Counted from the stretch's first letter, positions 1 through 7,732 are shown. The stretch: 23,094 nucleotides of DNA from Bacillota bacterium (GCA_023458915.1 JAEWWM010000016.1:1-23094); one strand, 5' to 3'. Numbers and translations: made by a program. The notes: a model not told the origin generated them from the sequence alone.

Positions 1-661
1 TGATTTTTATGTTAAAAGTATCGCCAGCCACAAGCTTTACAGGTTTATTCCTAACAACAAATATTTTGCAAGCGTCAGTTAATAATTCTTTTTCTTCGGA
101 TTTTAAATCCTCATAAAGGCTTTTAAGTTCTGCCATATTAAAGCTTTGTGGAGTTTGACCCTGATACATTGAACTCCTGTTTGGCACACTTGTTATATAT
201 TTTCCATCTGTCGAATCAATTATGGTATCAACCGCAGGGACAACGGTGTCGCATGCGCCGCATTCGACCGCAGCTTCTATGTTTTCGTTTATCATTTTGA
301 GCGTAACAAAAGGCCTTACGGCGTCATGAGTTACAATTATATGTTCACTGTTTTTTTCGTATTTTTTTTCAATTTCATTTATAATGTTTAAGATGGTAAG
401 ATTTCGGTCTGCGCCGCCCTCGATTATAAACACTTTATTGTTGTTTACATCATATTTTTTTAAAAGTTCTTCGGCATAGCCTACCCAGTCTTTATGAACT
501 CCGAGATAGATGTAATCTATTTTTTCACAAAGAAGAAATTTTTCTAAAGTATGAATTATTATAGGCTTCCTACTTTCTCCAAGAGGCAAAAACTGCTTTG
601 GAAGCCCTGAGAGGTTCATTCTGTTACCGATTCCGCCGGCTACTATTCCTGCAAATATCAT
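1..661 (-). CDS. tarI: D-ribitol-5-phosphate cytidylyltransferase (TarI/IspD family), 3' end outside window
   Basis: About 220 codons are visible on the minus strand, starting at ATG 661-659 after a strong GGAGGT ribosome-binding site; the C-terminus lies beyond base 1. The N-terminus reads MIFAGIVAGGIGNRM, the glycine-rich CTP-binding loop of IspD-like nucleotidyltransferases, followed by LPKQFLPLG. Further in come THDAVRPF, the pair YQGQTPQSF and TDACK, and the visible end reads VKLVAGDTFNIKI. The combination is closer to TarI (CTP + ribitol-5-phosphate to CDP-ribitol, cytosolic) than to the isoprenoid enzyme IspD, because TarI proteins share the MI-AGI-AGGIG start and the MYQGQTPQSF stretch. 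The next gene upstream on the same strand is a LicD-family transferase, a plausible user of CDP-ribitol. No tarJ reductase is seen, but it could lie beyond base 1. IspD is the main alternative. Confidence 0.85.
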   Translation of the reverse strand, partial: MIFAGIVAGGIGNRMNLSGLPKQFLPLGESRKPIIIHTLEKFLLCEKIDYIYLGVHKDWVGYAEELLKKYDVNNNKVFIIEGGADRNLTILNIINEIEKKYEKNSEHIIVTHDAVRPFVTLKMINENIEAAVECGACDTVVPAVDTIIDSTDGKYITSVPNRSSMYQGQTPQSFNMAELKSLYEDLKSEEKELLTDACKIFVVRNKPVKLVAGDTFNIKI

Positions 662-685
662 TTTTACCTCCGAAACATTAAAAAA

Positions 686-715
686 TAGATAGTGAATTAT
701 TTTAAACTTTTTCAA
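686..715 (-). promoter_or_regulatory. Candidate sigma-A promoter for tarI
   Basis: On the minus strand TTGAAA (710-715) is followed after 18 bases by TATCTA (686-691), about 25 bases before the tarI start codon. The -35 is close to consensus and the -10 is moderate. If it is used, tarI has its own transcription unit, separated from licD by the hairpin at 784-802. This is inferred from sequence match only. Confidence 0.4.
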
Positions 716-777
716 AACTAGATAAGGTTTCATAAAAAATTAATAGAACATATATAGATCTTTCAGCAAGCTTTGAG

Positions 778-802
778 CAAAAAGCAATTTTTAAAAATTT
801 GC
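778..802 (-). terminator. AT-rich hairpin with U-tract downstream of the LicD gene
   Basis: On the minus strand, about 29 bases past the LicD stop codon, GCAAATTTTT pairs with AAAAATTGC (one bulged base) and is followed by TTTTT. The stem is AT-rich and the loop minimal, so termination may be weak. A closely similar element lies after the glycosyltransferase gene (1764-1785), which supports a terminator role for both. Confidence 0.4.
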
Positions 803-830
803 TGCCCGGTTTGTTTAGGAAGAAGTTTAC

Positions 831-1700
831 TTAGAGATCCATGTATATTATATCATGAGTTGGAACCTGCTTTTCTTTTGGTGGAAGAGTCATATAATCC
901 CCAAAAGCTATTTTAAGATATTCGTTGTATCCTATAGGTAGCGGCATCATGTAACCTTCAAACTCTTTATAAACAGCTTTTTCAAATATTTCCTTCGGGT
1001 ACTCATTTTTCATATAACCTGGACCAGAACAAAGCTCAGTAATATATTGTGAATCAGAGATCAGGTATTTACTCATCTGCTTTTCAGCAAATTTCCATAC
1101 ATTATATTTTGATTCATTCGTCGGAAAAATTTTTAAAAGGAATTTGCACATTTTAGCTGTGCGCTCGCCGTGATTAACCGGTATCATGCGCGAGCAATAA
1201 AGCGAAAATATCATGCTCCACATCATTTGAATTTTTCGTTTTACGCCCTTTGGTGCGCAGCCATCGAGCGGTAGTACATCCATCATAACGCCTTTATGCC
1301 CATCTTTGCCTTTTTGCCATGGGCGAACTACTTTTGTGTTATTGTCTATGATCGTGGTCATTATGTGACCTACAAATTTATCTTTTGAAGTTCGGTTAAG
1401 GGAATACCTCTTTGTATCAGCATGTTTATCCCAAAGTTTACTTAATTTTTCATAGTCTTTGCGTGGCATAAATATATCGACATCGTCATCCCATGGAATA
1501 AAACCTTTGTTACGAATTGCACCTATACAGCATCCGCCACAAAGGTAAAAAAGAAGATCGTGTTCTTCGCAAAATTTTTTAAAATATAGCAAAATTTCAA
1601 GGCTTCTTAGCTGTAATTTTCTGATTTGCCTTGGAGTCAGTTCAATCGGTACACTTTCATATATATATTTATAGTTGGTAATAAAACTTTGAATAGACAT
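831..1700 (-). CDS. LicD family phosphotransferase
   Basis: The product is 289 residues, usual for LicD proteins. It starts with ATG after AAAGGACGG. The family's nucleotidyltransferase-fold signature is at residues 55-76: GG-x4-GAIRNKGFIPWDDDVDI. The acidic DDDVD cluster is the metal site expected of this family, and the positions often read as TLL are CCI here. There is no signal peptide or membrane segment, so it acts in the cytoplasm. Known LicD proteins move phosphocholine from CDP-choline onto teichoic acids. The related animal enzymes fukutin and FKRP transfer ribitol-5-phosphate from CDP-ribitol. The neighbouring tarI makes CDP-ribitol, so ribitol-phosphate transfer to a wall glycan is an attractive inference. 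No choline kinase or CDP-choline synthase (licA/licC) is visible. Family assignment is firm; the substrate is inferred. Confidence 0.85.
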   Translation of the reverse strand: MSIQSFITNYKYIYESVPIELTPRQIRKLQLRSLEILLYFKKFCEEHDLLFYLCGGCCIGAIRNKGFIPWDDDVDIFMPRKDYEKLSKLWDKHADTKRYSLNRTSKDKFVGHIMTTIIDNNTKVVRPWQKGKDGHKGVMMDVLPLDGCAPKGVKRKIQMMWSMIFSLYCSRMIPVNHGERTAKMCKFLLKIFPTNESKYNVWKFAEKQMSKYLISDSQYITELCSGPGYMKNEYPKEIFEKAVYKEFEGYMMPLPIGYNEYLKIAFGDYMTLPPKEKQVPTHDIIYMDL

Positions 1701-1754
1701 TTTTATAACCGTCCTTTGCCTTTAACCTTTAAAACTAATAAAACTAACAGAATT

Positions 1755-1785
1755 TTGCGAAAAGCAATTTTCCTTAAAAAATTGC
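1755..1785 (-). terminator. Hairpin terminator after the GT2 glycosyltransferase gene
   Basis: GCAATTTT (1764-1771) and AAAATTGC (1778-1785) form a perfect 8-bp stem with a six-base loop. On the minus strand the stem is followed by TTTTCGC. It lies about 25 bases past the glycosyltransferase stop codon, the expected place for an intrinsic terminator. The stem is AT-rich, so read-through into licD is possible. Confidence 0.5.
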
Positions 1786-1809
1786 ATTCTAATCAGTTTG
1801 GGAATAAAT

Positions 1810-2802
1810 TTAACCCCATCGAGTGTTCCAAAATTTAAATATTCCTACCCAAAATCCCAAGCCATAAGAAACATGAATTATTAAATGTGCCAGCATTAAA
1901 GCGACTTTTTTTGTCAATTTTTTCGCGTACTTATTATTAAACGAAAAATAGAAATCAATAGCTAAGTAAAGCGCCATAATACTTGTGAATACATAAAGAA
2001 AAAATTTTGAAACAAATGATAGTATACCAAAAACTGCTATAAATGCAACAAAAAGCATCGGCACAAGGTGAGCAAGCCTTGAGGGTTTGCGGTGCTTTTT
2101 TATTACTGCAACTTTCCAAAGCCCATAATTAAAATACTGAATAAATAATTTTTTAAAACTATCTTTCGGGTAATAGATGCTTTTGATTTCCGGAGTTATA
2201 AATATTTCCCCGCCACTTCGAGTTATTCTAAAGTTAAGATCATCGTCTTCGCTGCGGGGCAATCGCTCGTCGTACATTCCAAGGTCTACTAAAGTTTGCT
2301 TCTTAAAAGTCCCCCAAGCGACAGTATCAGCATAACCTTCAAAATTTTTCTCGTAGTGGCGGCTTCCGCCAAGTGCAAAAGGGGAGTTATACGCTGCAGC
2401 GATAATTTTTTGAATGAAGCTTTCGCCTTTAACAATAGTCGGTCCACCGACATTTGCAGCTCCAGTTTTTTTAAGAAATTCGATACATTTTGATACGTAA
2501 TTCGGTGCATAAGAGGCGTGTGCATCCATTCGCACTATATATTCTCCCTGCGCGTTTTCTATTCCAATGTTAAGAGCATACTGAACCGTCTTTTTCGGAT
2601 TTAAAAGCAGCTTTATGAAGCTGTATTTATTTGTATATTTTTTTATAATTTCAACTGTGGCATCGTTCGACATACCATCAATTAATAAAATTTCTAAATT
2701 TTCTTTAGGGTAATCTTGAAAAAGAAGCGAATTTAAGCAATTTTCAATGTATTTTTCTTCATTTAAAACCGGAATTATAACCGAAATTTTTTCAATACTC
2801 AT
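1810..2802 (-). CDS. GT2 family glycosyltransferase, membrane-anchored (ExoA-like)
   Basis: The product is 330 residues. The N-terminal GT-A fold starts KISVIIPVLNEEKYI, with D42 in LIDGMSNDAT, a DxD-like RMDAH (residues 91-95) and the acceptor-side acidic cluster SEDDD (184-188). After the catalytic domain comes YYPKDSFKKLFIQYFNYG, seen in succinoglycan-type ExoA enzymes, then two hydrophobic membrane blocks (about 247-287 and 299-322). It should add a sugar from a nucleotide donor to a lipid-linked glycan at the inner membrane face; donor and acceptor cannot be read from sequence. The start ATG follows AGAGG. A good promoter precedes it and a hairpin follows it, so it may be transcribed alone or together with licD. 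The neighbourhood suggests wall teichoic acid or capsule assembly. Confidence 0.85.
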   Translation of the reverse strand: MSIEKISVIIPVLNEEKYIENCLNSLLFQDYPKENLEILLIDGMSNDATVEIIKKYTNKYSFIKLLLNPKKTVQYALNIGIENAQGEYIVRMDAHASYAPNYVSKCIEFLKKTGAANVGGPTIVKGESFIQKIIAAAYNSPFALGGSRHYEKNFEGYADTVAWGTFKKQTLVDLGMYDERLPRSEDDDLNFRITRSGGEIFITPEIKSIYYPKDSFKKLFIQYFNYGLWKVAVIKKHRKPSRLAHLVPMLFVAFIAVFGILSFVSKFFLYVFTSIMALYLAIDFYFSFNNKYAKKLTKKVALMLAHLIIHVSYGLGFWVGIFKFWNTRWG

Positions 2803-2839
2803 GAATACCTCTTAAAAGCAGCAAATAATGTGTTTTTTA

Positions 2840-2868
2840 ATTATATCTGCTAAAAAATATCATGTAAA
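2840..2868 (-). promoter_or_regulatory. Sigma-A promoter for the GT2 glycosyltransferase gene
   Basis: On the minus strand TTTACA (2863-2868) and TATAAT (2840-2845) are separated by exactly 17 bases. The -10 is perfect and the -35 matches 5 of 6. The -10 lies about 38 bases upstream of the glycosyltransferase ATG. Confidence 0.65.
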
Positions 2869-2919
2869 TAGCATGAGTAGTGGGGCAATGCAAAATTATC
2901 ATAAATTTCTCCGTTTCTT

Positions 2920-2939
2920 CCCGCCGTACGGCAAAGAAA
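2920..2939. repeat. Short palindrome in the GT2-DUF4363 gap
   Basis: The 209-base gap 2803-3011 contains GCCGTACGGC, a perfect 10-base palindrome, flanked by TTTCTT and AAAGAAA that can extend the pairing. It lies downstream of the DUF4363 stop. Neither side has a convincing T-tract, so it could be a weak terminator or a protein-binding site. Confidence 0.3.
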
Positions 2940-3011
2940 AACAAGAACTCGTATATGAAAATTTAGCAATGTCAGTAGTAATACAATTTCAGTGAGTTTA
3001 AATGGTATTTT

Positions 3012-3401
3012 TTACAAAATATTACCAACCGACGGTATTTCAAGATCCCTAAGGTTTTTTATTCTTGCAAGTGCGCGGGAGCTTTCAAACCAAAATTCCG
3101 CTTTTTCATTTTCGTCTGTGCGTTCTAATAAGGTTTTGAGCACGGTTATAGATTCTTCAATTTCTTCAAGTACGCTGTGGTGGACAAGTGCTGAAAGCAT
3201 CGTGTGATGGCTTTCCAAAATTTCATCTAGATTTTGAACTTCTTCTCTAGCGGCTTCATAATCACTAGTTGTAATATCTGACTGGATGTTGTCAACTGAA
3301 TCTTTTGCTTTATGTGAAACTGCTACAACGTAAAAAAGGCAAAAACAACATACCGCAATCGCCAAAACGGCTAAGATTAAAGTTGAGAGCACTTTTTTCA
3401 T
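3012..3401 (-). CDS. DUF4363 family protein
   Basis: A 129-residue protein with one N-terminal membrane segment or uncleaved signal (about residues 5-28, after MKK), then an outward-facing, charged, mostly helical domain. Its start codon overlaps the stop of the DUF421 gene by 4 bases (ATGA), so the two are translationally coupled. DUF4363 proteins are commonly found beside DUF421 membrane proteins in clostridia. The molecular role is unknown; the coupling suggests it works with, or on, the DUF421 partner at the membrane. Assignment rests on size, topology and neighbour rather than a catalytic motif. Confidence 0.75.
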   Translation of the reverse strand: MKKVLSTLILAVLAIAVCCFCLFYVVAVSHKAKDSVDNIQSDITTSDYEAAREEVQNLDEILESHHTMLSALVHHSVLEEIEESITVLKTLLERTDENEKAEFWFESSRALARIKNLRDLEIPSVGNIL

Positions 3402-4075
3402 GTTGTTATCTCCTTTTTTATAATGTTAAATTCTTTTGATTTATTTGCGGTCATTATAAATACATCTTTTAATTTTACTTTTTGCCCTTGCAAAATCCCT
3501 TCAAGCCATTCTTCACTAAGTCCACAAAAGGAAAGTGAAAAATTCGAAATATTTCCATCACTGACGACAACCGCATCGACTTTGCCTTGTGGTACAGCTA
3601 TGCCAAGGGTAGCGGCGTCAGGTGGCTCTTTCTCAGTTTTTTTAAGAACGCTCATTTTTCCGCTTGTTTCCATAATTGCAAACCAAACATCCTCAAGACA
3701 AAACACTTCCATTTGCCTGAGTTGTTCGAAAAGATCTTCAGTGCTTATCCTAAGGAGCTTGAGAGCATCTTGCTGTACTTTACCTTCGTTTATAACAACC
3801 ACTGGTTTACCGCAAACAGCTTGTCTTATCTTTGAATTTTTGAGCATTATAATTGATACAAATATCTCGCAGCATATTAAAACTGCAATGGGCACTAAGC
3901 TGCTAAGCAACGGCTGAGCAGTTTCTTCCATTGGTCTTGCTGCTATGTTTGAAATAAGAATCGTGATAACGAGCTCAGAAGTTTGAAGGTCGCTTATCTG
4001 GCGTTTGCCCATCATTTTTATTGAAAAAATGATTATTATATACAAAATTACAGTTCGAATAAGAGCTACTGCCAT
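3398..4075 (-). CDS. DUF421 (YetF-type) membrane protein
   Basis: A 225-residue protein. The N-terminal third is membrane-embedded, with hydrophobic stretches at about residues 3-20, 32-46 and 55-77. MGKRQISDLQTSELVITILI is the conserved DUF421 stretch between the first two. The rest is a soluble alpha/beta domain, including GKPVVVINEGKV, LRQMEVFCLEDVWFAIMETSG and the short strand GKMSVLK typical of YetF-like proteins. The start ATG is preceded by AAGGTG. It is followed directly by the coupled DUF4363 gene. YetF homologues in Bacillus are linked to spore or envelope functions, but the biochemical activity is not established. The two genes form a likely bicistronic unit, separate from the flanking glycan genes. 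Confidence 0.85.
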   Translation of the reverse strand: MAVALIRTVILYIIIIFSIKMMGKRQISDLQTSELVITILISNIAARPMEETAQPLLSSLVPIAVLICCEIFVSIIMLKNSKIRQAVCGKPVVVINEGKVQQDALKLLRISTEDLFEQLRQMEVFCLEDVWFAIMETSGKMSVLKKTEKEPPDAATLGIAVPQGKVDAVVVSDGNISNFSLSFCGLSEEWLEGILQGQKVKLKDVFIMTANKSKEFNIIKKEITT

Positions 4076-4176
4076 AATTCACATCACCTTTTTGAATTAT
4101 TAGGTAATAAGCACCATTATTATTGCCATAAAATTCATAAATTATTCGAAAGAGGTATTTATTGAACTTGAGAATG

Positions 4177-4204
4177 TTGAAAATAAACGCTGTATGAGTA
4201 TAAT
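4177..4204 (+). promoter_or_regulatory. Sigma-A promoter of the glycan operon
   Basis: TTGAAA (4177-4182) and a perfect TATAAT (4199-4204) are separated by 16 bases in the 209-base divergent gap between DUF421 and the sugar transferase. They lie upstream of the AAGGTG ribosome-binding site at 4237-4242. This promoter should drive the three genes ending at 7692. Confidence 0.65.
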
Positions 4205-4284
4205 TATGTGTATATTAAATTTTTAAAATTAAATTTAAGGTGTGGTGAATTATTTTACCTACATGGGAAGAGCTACCCGAAAGG

Positions 4285-4938
4285 ATGCAAAACGAAGAAG
4301 TTCGAAAATATTACGATATTCTTAAAAAGCGAAAAAGCGCTTTGGTTTTTAAAAGAGCGTTTGATGTGATTATGTCTGCAATTTTAATAATTTTTTTATT
4401 GCCGCTGCTTATCATGATTTATCTAATTATAAAGTTAGATTCCAAAGGCGGTGCGATATTTAAGCAAAAACGAGTTACAAAAGGTGGTAAAATATTTAGC
4501 GTTTTTAAATTCAGAACCATGGTTATTAATGCTGAGAATTTAGGCCCTTCAGTTACATCCGGCGAAGATGTAAGAGTAACAAAGTGTGGCAAATGGCTTA
4601 GAAAATTAAGACTCGATGAACTTCCTCAACTTTTTAATATTTTAACAGGTGACCTTTCTTTTGTTGGAGTTCGCCCAGAAGTTCCTAAGTATGTCTTGTG
4701 TTATACTCCTGAAATGAATGCTACTCTTTTAATGCCTGCGGGAGTTACATCAATGACTAGCATACTTTATAAAAATGAATCACAGCTTCTTGAAAATTCT
4801 TCTGACACCGAGTCAACCTATATTAATGAAATACTTCCGCAAAAAATGAAATATAATTTAGAATATATAAAAAATTTTGGATTTTGGTACGATTTAAAAA
4901 TTATGATAAGAACAGTTTTTGCAGTTATTAAAAAATAA
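4285..4938 (+). CDS. Undecaprenyl-phosphate sugar-1-phosphate transferase (PglC-like monotopic PGT)
   Basis: This is the bacterial sugar transferase family enzyme that moves a sugar-1-phosphate from a UDP-sugar onto undecaprenyl phosphate, starting a lipid-linked glycan. Counted from ATG 4285 (217 residues), there is one membrane hairpin or helix (27-50), FKQKRV, KFRTM (75-79), the catalytic Asp-Glu pair in LRLDELPQ (D111-E112), and GDLSFVGVRPE. The small size fits the single-domain PglC type. ATG 4285 has AAAGG directly abutting it, a poor arrangement. The frame is open back to a TGA at 4246, and the added residues ILPTWEELPER resemble the N-termini of related enzymes. AAGGTG (4237-4242) is well placed for an ATT start at 4249 or 4252, so the true protein may be about 11 residues longer. 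The next gene starts 12 bases on. Confidence 0.88.
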   Translation: MQNEEVRKYYDILKKRKSALVFKRAFDVIMSAILIIFLLPLLIMIYLIIKLDSKGGAIFKQKRVTKGGKIFSVFKFRTMVINAENLGPSVTSGEDVRVTKCGKWLRKLRLDELPQLFNILTGDLSFVGVRPEVPKYVLCYTPEMNATLLMPAGVTSMTSILYKNESQLLENSSDTESTYINEILPQKMKYNLEYIKNFGFWYDLKIMIRTVFAVIKK

Positions 4939-4950
4939 GGAGGCTATATT

Positions 4951-6150
4951 ATGAAATATAATATAAAATTTTCGCCGCCGGATATTTCTGAAGATGACAT
5001 AAAAGAAGTAAATGAAGTACTTAGATCAGGGTGGATAACAACCGGGCCTAAAACAAAACTTTTTGAAAATAAAATAGCCGAATATTGCGGAGTAAATAGC
5101 GCTGTAGCGCTTAATTCAGCACTTGCTTGCATGGAAATGACATTAAGACTTCTTGGCATTGGCCCAGGTGATGAAGTTATAACTAGTGCTTACACTTATA
5201 CAGCTTCGTGCAGTGTAATATGTCATGTTGGAGCGATACCTGTACTTGTAGATACTGCCAAAGATTCTTTCGAAATGGATTATAAAAAGCTTGCCACCTC
5301 AATAACTCCCCGCACAAAAGCAGTGATACCTGTAGATATTGGTGGAGCTATGTGTGATTATAATAAAATTTTTGAAATCCTAGAAAGCAAAAAAAATTTA
5401 TTTAAACCAAGTAATAAAATTCAAGAAAGCATAGGCCGCGTTATTGTTTTAGCAGATGCTGCGCATTCATTTGGCGCAGAGCAAAATGGTAAAAAATCAG
5501 GAAACGTAGCTGATTTTACAAGCTTTTCTTTTCATGCTGTTAAAAATCTTACAACTGCCGAAGGTGGGGGCATTACCTGGCTTTCTATAAACAACGTTAG
5601 TGATGAGGAAATATACAAAAATTTTATGCTTTTGTCACTTCACGGTCAAAATAAAGATGCTCTTGCAAAATCTAAAGCTGGTGGTTGGGAGTACGATATA
5701 ATTTCTCCTGCTTACAAATGCAATATGATAGATATACTAGCTGCTTTAGGTATTTCTCAACTCAATCGGTATGAAAAAATATTAAGCCGGCGCAGGGAAA
5801 TAGTTAAAAAATATAACAATGCTTTTAGAAATGAAGACGTGCAGGTCCTTGATCATTTAACCACAAATTCCAAGTCAAGCTGCCACCTTTATATGACTCG
5901 TTTACTTGGTAAATCTGAAGAATTTAGAAATAAGTTCATAAAAAAATTAGCAGAAGCAGGAATCACTGCAAACGTTCATTATAAACCTCTTCCAATGCTT
6001 ACTGCTTATAAAAATTTAGGATTTAATACAGCTGATTTCCCGAATGCTTACGAAATGTTTAAAAATGAAGTAACCTTGCCGCTTCATACGCTTTTAACTG
6101 ATGACGAAGTAGACTATATTATAAAAATCTATAAAGAAAACCTACAGTAA
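4951..6150 (+). CDS. DegT/DnrJ/EryC1/StrS family PLP-dependent sugar aminotransferase
   Basis: A 399-residue enzyme of the family that converts keto-sugar nucleotides to amino sugars. It shows the conserved start SPPDISEDDI...GWITTGPKT, the substrate/PLP loop ALNSALACMEM, the cofactor aspartate in VLADAAHSFGAE (D169), and the Schiff-base lysine in FSFHAVKNLTTAEGGG (K198). VHYKPLP near the C-terminus is also characteristic. The start ATG follows AAGGAGG. It sits 12 bases after a sugar-phosphate transferase and 45 bases before an O-antigen ligase-like gene, so it probably supplies the amino sugar that starts or decorates that glycan. A bacillosamine-type 4-amino-4,6-dideoxy sugar is possible, but no matching dehydratase or acetyltransferase is in the window. 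The exact substrate is unknown. Confidence 0.88.
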   Translation: MKYNIKFSPPDISEDDIKEVNEVLRSGWITTGPKTKLFENKIAEYCGVNSAVALNSALACMEMTLRLLGIGPGDEVITSAYTYTASCSVICHVGAIPVLVDTAKDSFEMDYKKLATSITPRTKAVIPVDIGGAMCDYNKIFEILESKKNLFKPSNKIQESIGRVIVLADAAHSFGAEQNGKKSGNVADFTSFSFHAVKNLTTAEGGGITWLSINNVSDEEIYKNFMLLSLHGQNKDALAKSKAGGWEYDIISPAYKCNMIDILAALGISQLNRYEKILSRRREIVKKYNNAFRNEDVQVLDHLTTNSKSSCHLYMTRLLGKSEEFRNKFIKKLAEAGITANVHYKPLPMLTAYKNLGFNTADFPNAYEMFKNEVTLPLHTLLTDDEVDYIIKIYKENLQ

Positions 6151-6195
6151 AATTTAAGAAATTCTGAGAAGTTTTGAAAAACGGGGTGAACAAAA

Positions 6196-7692
6196 GTGTG
6201 CGAAGCCGCAAAAAGGCTTAAATTTAAAGAATGTATGTTGGATACCAGCCTTTTTAGGAAAGTATATCTAATTACGCTGTCGTTCGAAATGTTAGCTTTT
6301 TTGGACATTTTGTCGCTCGCAGTTAAATGCATTGTGCTTTCCTGGGGGCTTTTCATTTTAATTCACAACTTTTTTATTGAAAAACGGGCTTTTAAGGTTA
6401 AATATAAATATCTTTTGTGGTCGTTTTTAGTTTGCATGACTGTAACATCGGTTATACATATGTCAATGTGGTTTGTGCCAAATATAGCCCTTGTTTACTA
6501 TACCGCCGTGTGTTTTTTTATGTTTTATGGGATGTATACTGAAAATAGCCCTGAAGAAATTGAAAAAGAAATGGTTTTTATCCTTAAATTTTTTATATAT
6601 TTTGGCACAATTTGCGCTGCTTTTTCGCTTTTAACACTTTTTTGGAAACGCGAGTTTAGCGCATACGGTTACTACCTTGGAATTTTTAAAAACAGGCTCA
6701 TCGGAATTTATACAAATTCGAATATTTTGGCTTTTTCAATGATAGAATCAATTGTTGCGTGCGACATAATTTCCGATTCGTATGTAAAACGCAAATTTAA
6801 AAATGCACAAATTAGCAACTGGATTCTAATACTTTGCGTCTTTTTAAATTGCATTTGCCTATTTCTTTCAGATTCCAATGCGTCATTCCTGTTTTTGATA
6901 ATTTACAGCACAATTCGTGTGTTTTGTAATGTATTTTTTAAAAGTCAGTCTTCATATGGTATTAAATTTTTAAAGAGCATTTTAATCGTCTTAGGTTTTT
7001 GCGGGATTATTATGTCGGCGATGTTTGCGCTGAGAGGCGTTTGCCAGAATTTTATCGGTATAGCGGTGAATGATATGTACAAGCAGAAGGAAACCGTAGG
7101 ACATAGTCCAAAAAATTCTTACGCCAAAGCTTTAATTAATAAAAATCTCGAAAACGAGAATTCTAACATAAGAAATATAAGCTTTGAAACCACAGTCGAA
7201 AATTCCGACGAGATTCCGAATGAAGAATATGTTCCGGACCTTCATATTGGGCGTGAGCATTATGAAGTCAGCAGCGGAAGAATTACTCTTTTTAAACAGG
7301 GAATCGAGATGTTCAAGCACAACCCGATTTTTGGTATCAGCAGGGCGAATCTCACAATGTATAGTAAAAAATATCTTAAAGGCGGACTAATTCATCCGGA
7401 TTTACATAATGGTTATTTAACGATTCTTGTTTCTTACGGAATAATTGGATTATTGATTTTTAGTATTTTTTCTTTTGTGGTAGCGCTTGATATTTGCAAA
7501 AATATGTTTCTGTGCGTAAATTGCAATTATTTTTGCGTTTTTTCAAAGCTTTTTTCGGCACTTGTGGCTTACTGCGGATACTGCCTTTTTGAAAAAGCAA
7601 TACTTTTTGACATGACTTTCATGGTAGGCTTTTTTTGGGCTATTCTTGGTTTCGCGGTTTCTTATGTTTATGGTTTAAAAGCTGAAAATTAA
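6196..7692 (+). CDS. O-antigen ligase/Wzy-like polysaccharide membrane protein
   Basis: A 498-residue, strongly hydrophobic protein with roughly ten or more membrane segments and one large outside loop (about residues 300-395). It starts with GTG, well spaced after GGGGTGA (6183-6189). The loop carries SSGRITLFKQGIEMFKHNPIFG and then HPDLHNGYLTILVSYGIIGL (H400, H404), the conserved loop-to-helix motif of O-antigen ligases and Wzy polymerases. It should polymerise or transfer an undecaprenyl-diphosphate-linked glycan on the outer face of the membrane. It is the last gene of the operon begun by the sugar transferase and aminotransferase. In a Gram-positive cell the acceptor could be a glycan chain, the wall or surface protein. 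The choice between polymerase and ligase cannot be made from sequence. Confidence 0.8.
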   Translation: MCEAAKRLKFKECMLDTSLFRKVYLITLSFEMLAFLDILSLAVKCIVLSWGLFILIHNFFIEKRAFKVKYKYLLWSFLVCMTVTSVIHMSMWFVPNIALVYYTAVCFFMFYGMYTENSPEEIEKEMVFILKFFIYFGTICAAFSLLTLFWKREFSAYGYYLGIFKNRLIGIYTNSNILAFSMIESIVACDIISDSYVKRKFKNAQISNWILILCVFLNCICLFLSDSNASFLFLIIYSTIRVFCNVFFKSQSSYGIKFLKSILIVLGFCGIIMSAMFALRGVCQNFIGIAVNDMYKQKETVGHSPKNSYAKALINKNLENENSNIRNISFETTVENSDEIPNEEYVPDLHIGREHYEVSSGRITLFKQGIEMFKHNPIFGISRANLTMYSKKYLKGGLIHPDLHNGYLTILVSYGIIGLLIFSIFSFVVALDICKNMFLCVNCNYFCVFSKLFSALVAYCGYCLFEKAILFDMTFMVGFFWAILGFAVSYVYGLKAEN

Positions 7693-7701
7693 AAAACTGT
7701 T

Positions 7702-7732
7702 TTGTTATTATAAACTTGTTGGTTTATAATAA
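7702..7732 (+). promoter_or_regulatory. Promoter-like element embedded in an 11-bp inverted repeat upstream of nfo
   Basis: TTATTATAAAC (7705-7715) and GTTTATAATAA (7722-7732) form a perfect 11-bp inverted repeat with a six-base spacer. A TTGTTA (7702-7707) and TATAAT (7725-7730) pair with 17-base spacing overlaps it. The repeat could be a weak terminator for the glycan operon, an operator over the nfo promoter, or both. Confidence 0.4.

Noticed and set aside
3423..3917. A 164-codon open frame on the plus strand
   Set aside because: It lies opposite the DUF421 gene, whose translation matches a known family; the antisense product is low-complexity and has no ribosome-binding site of note.
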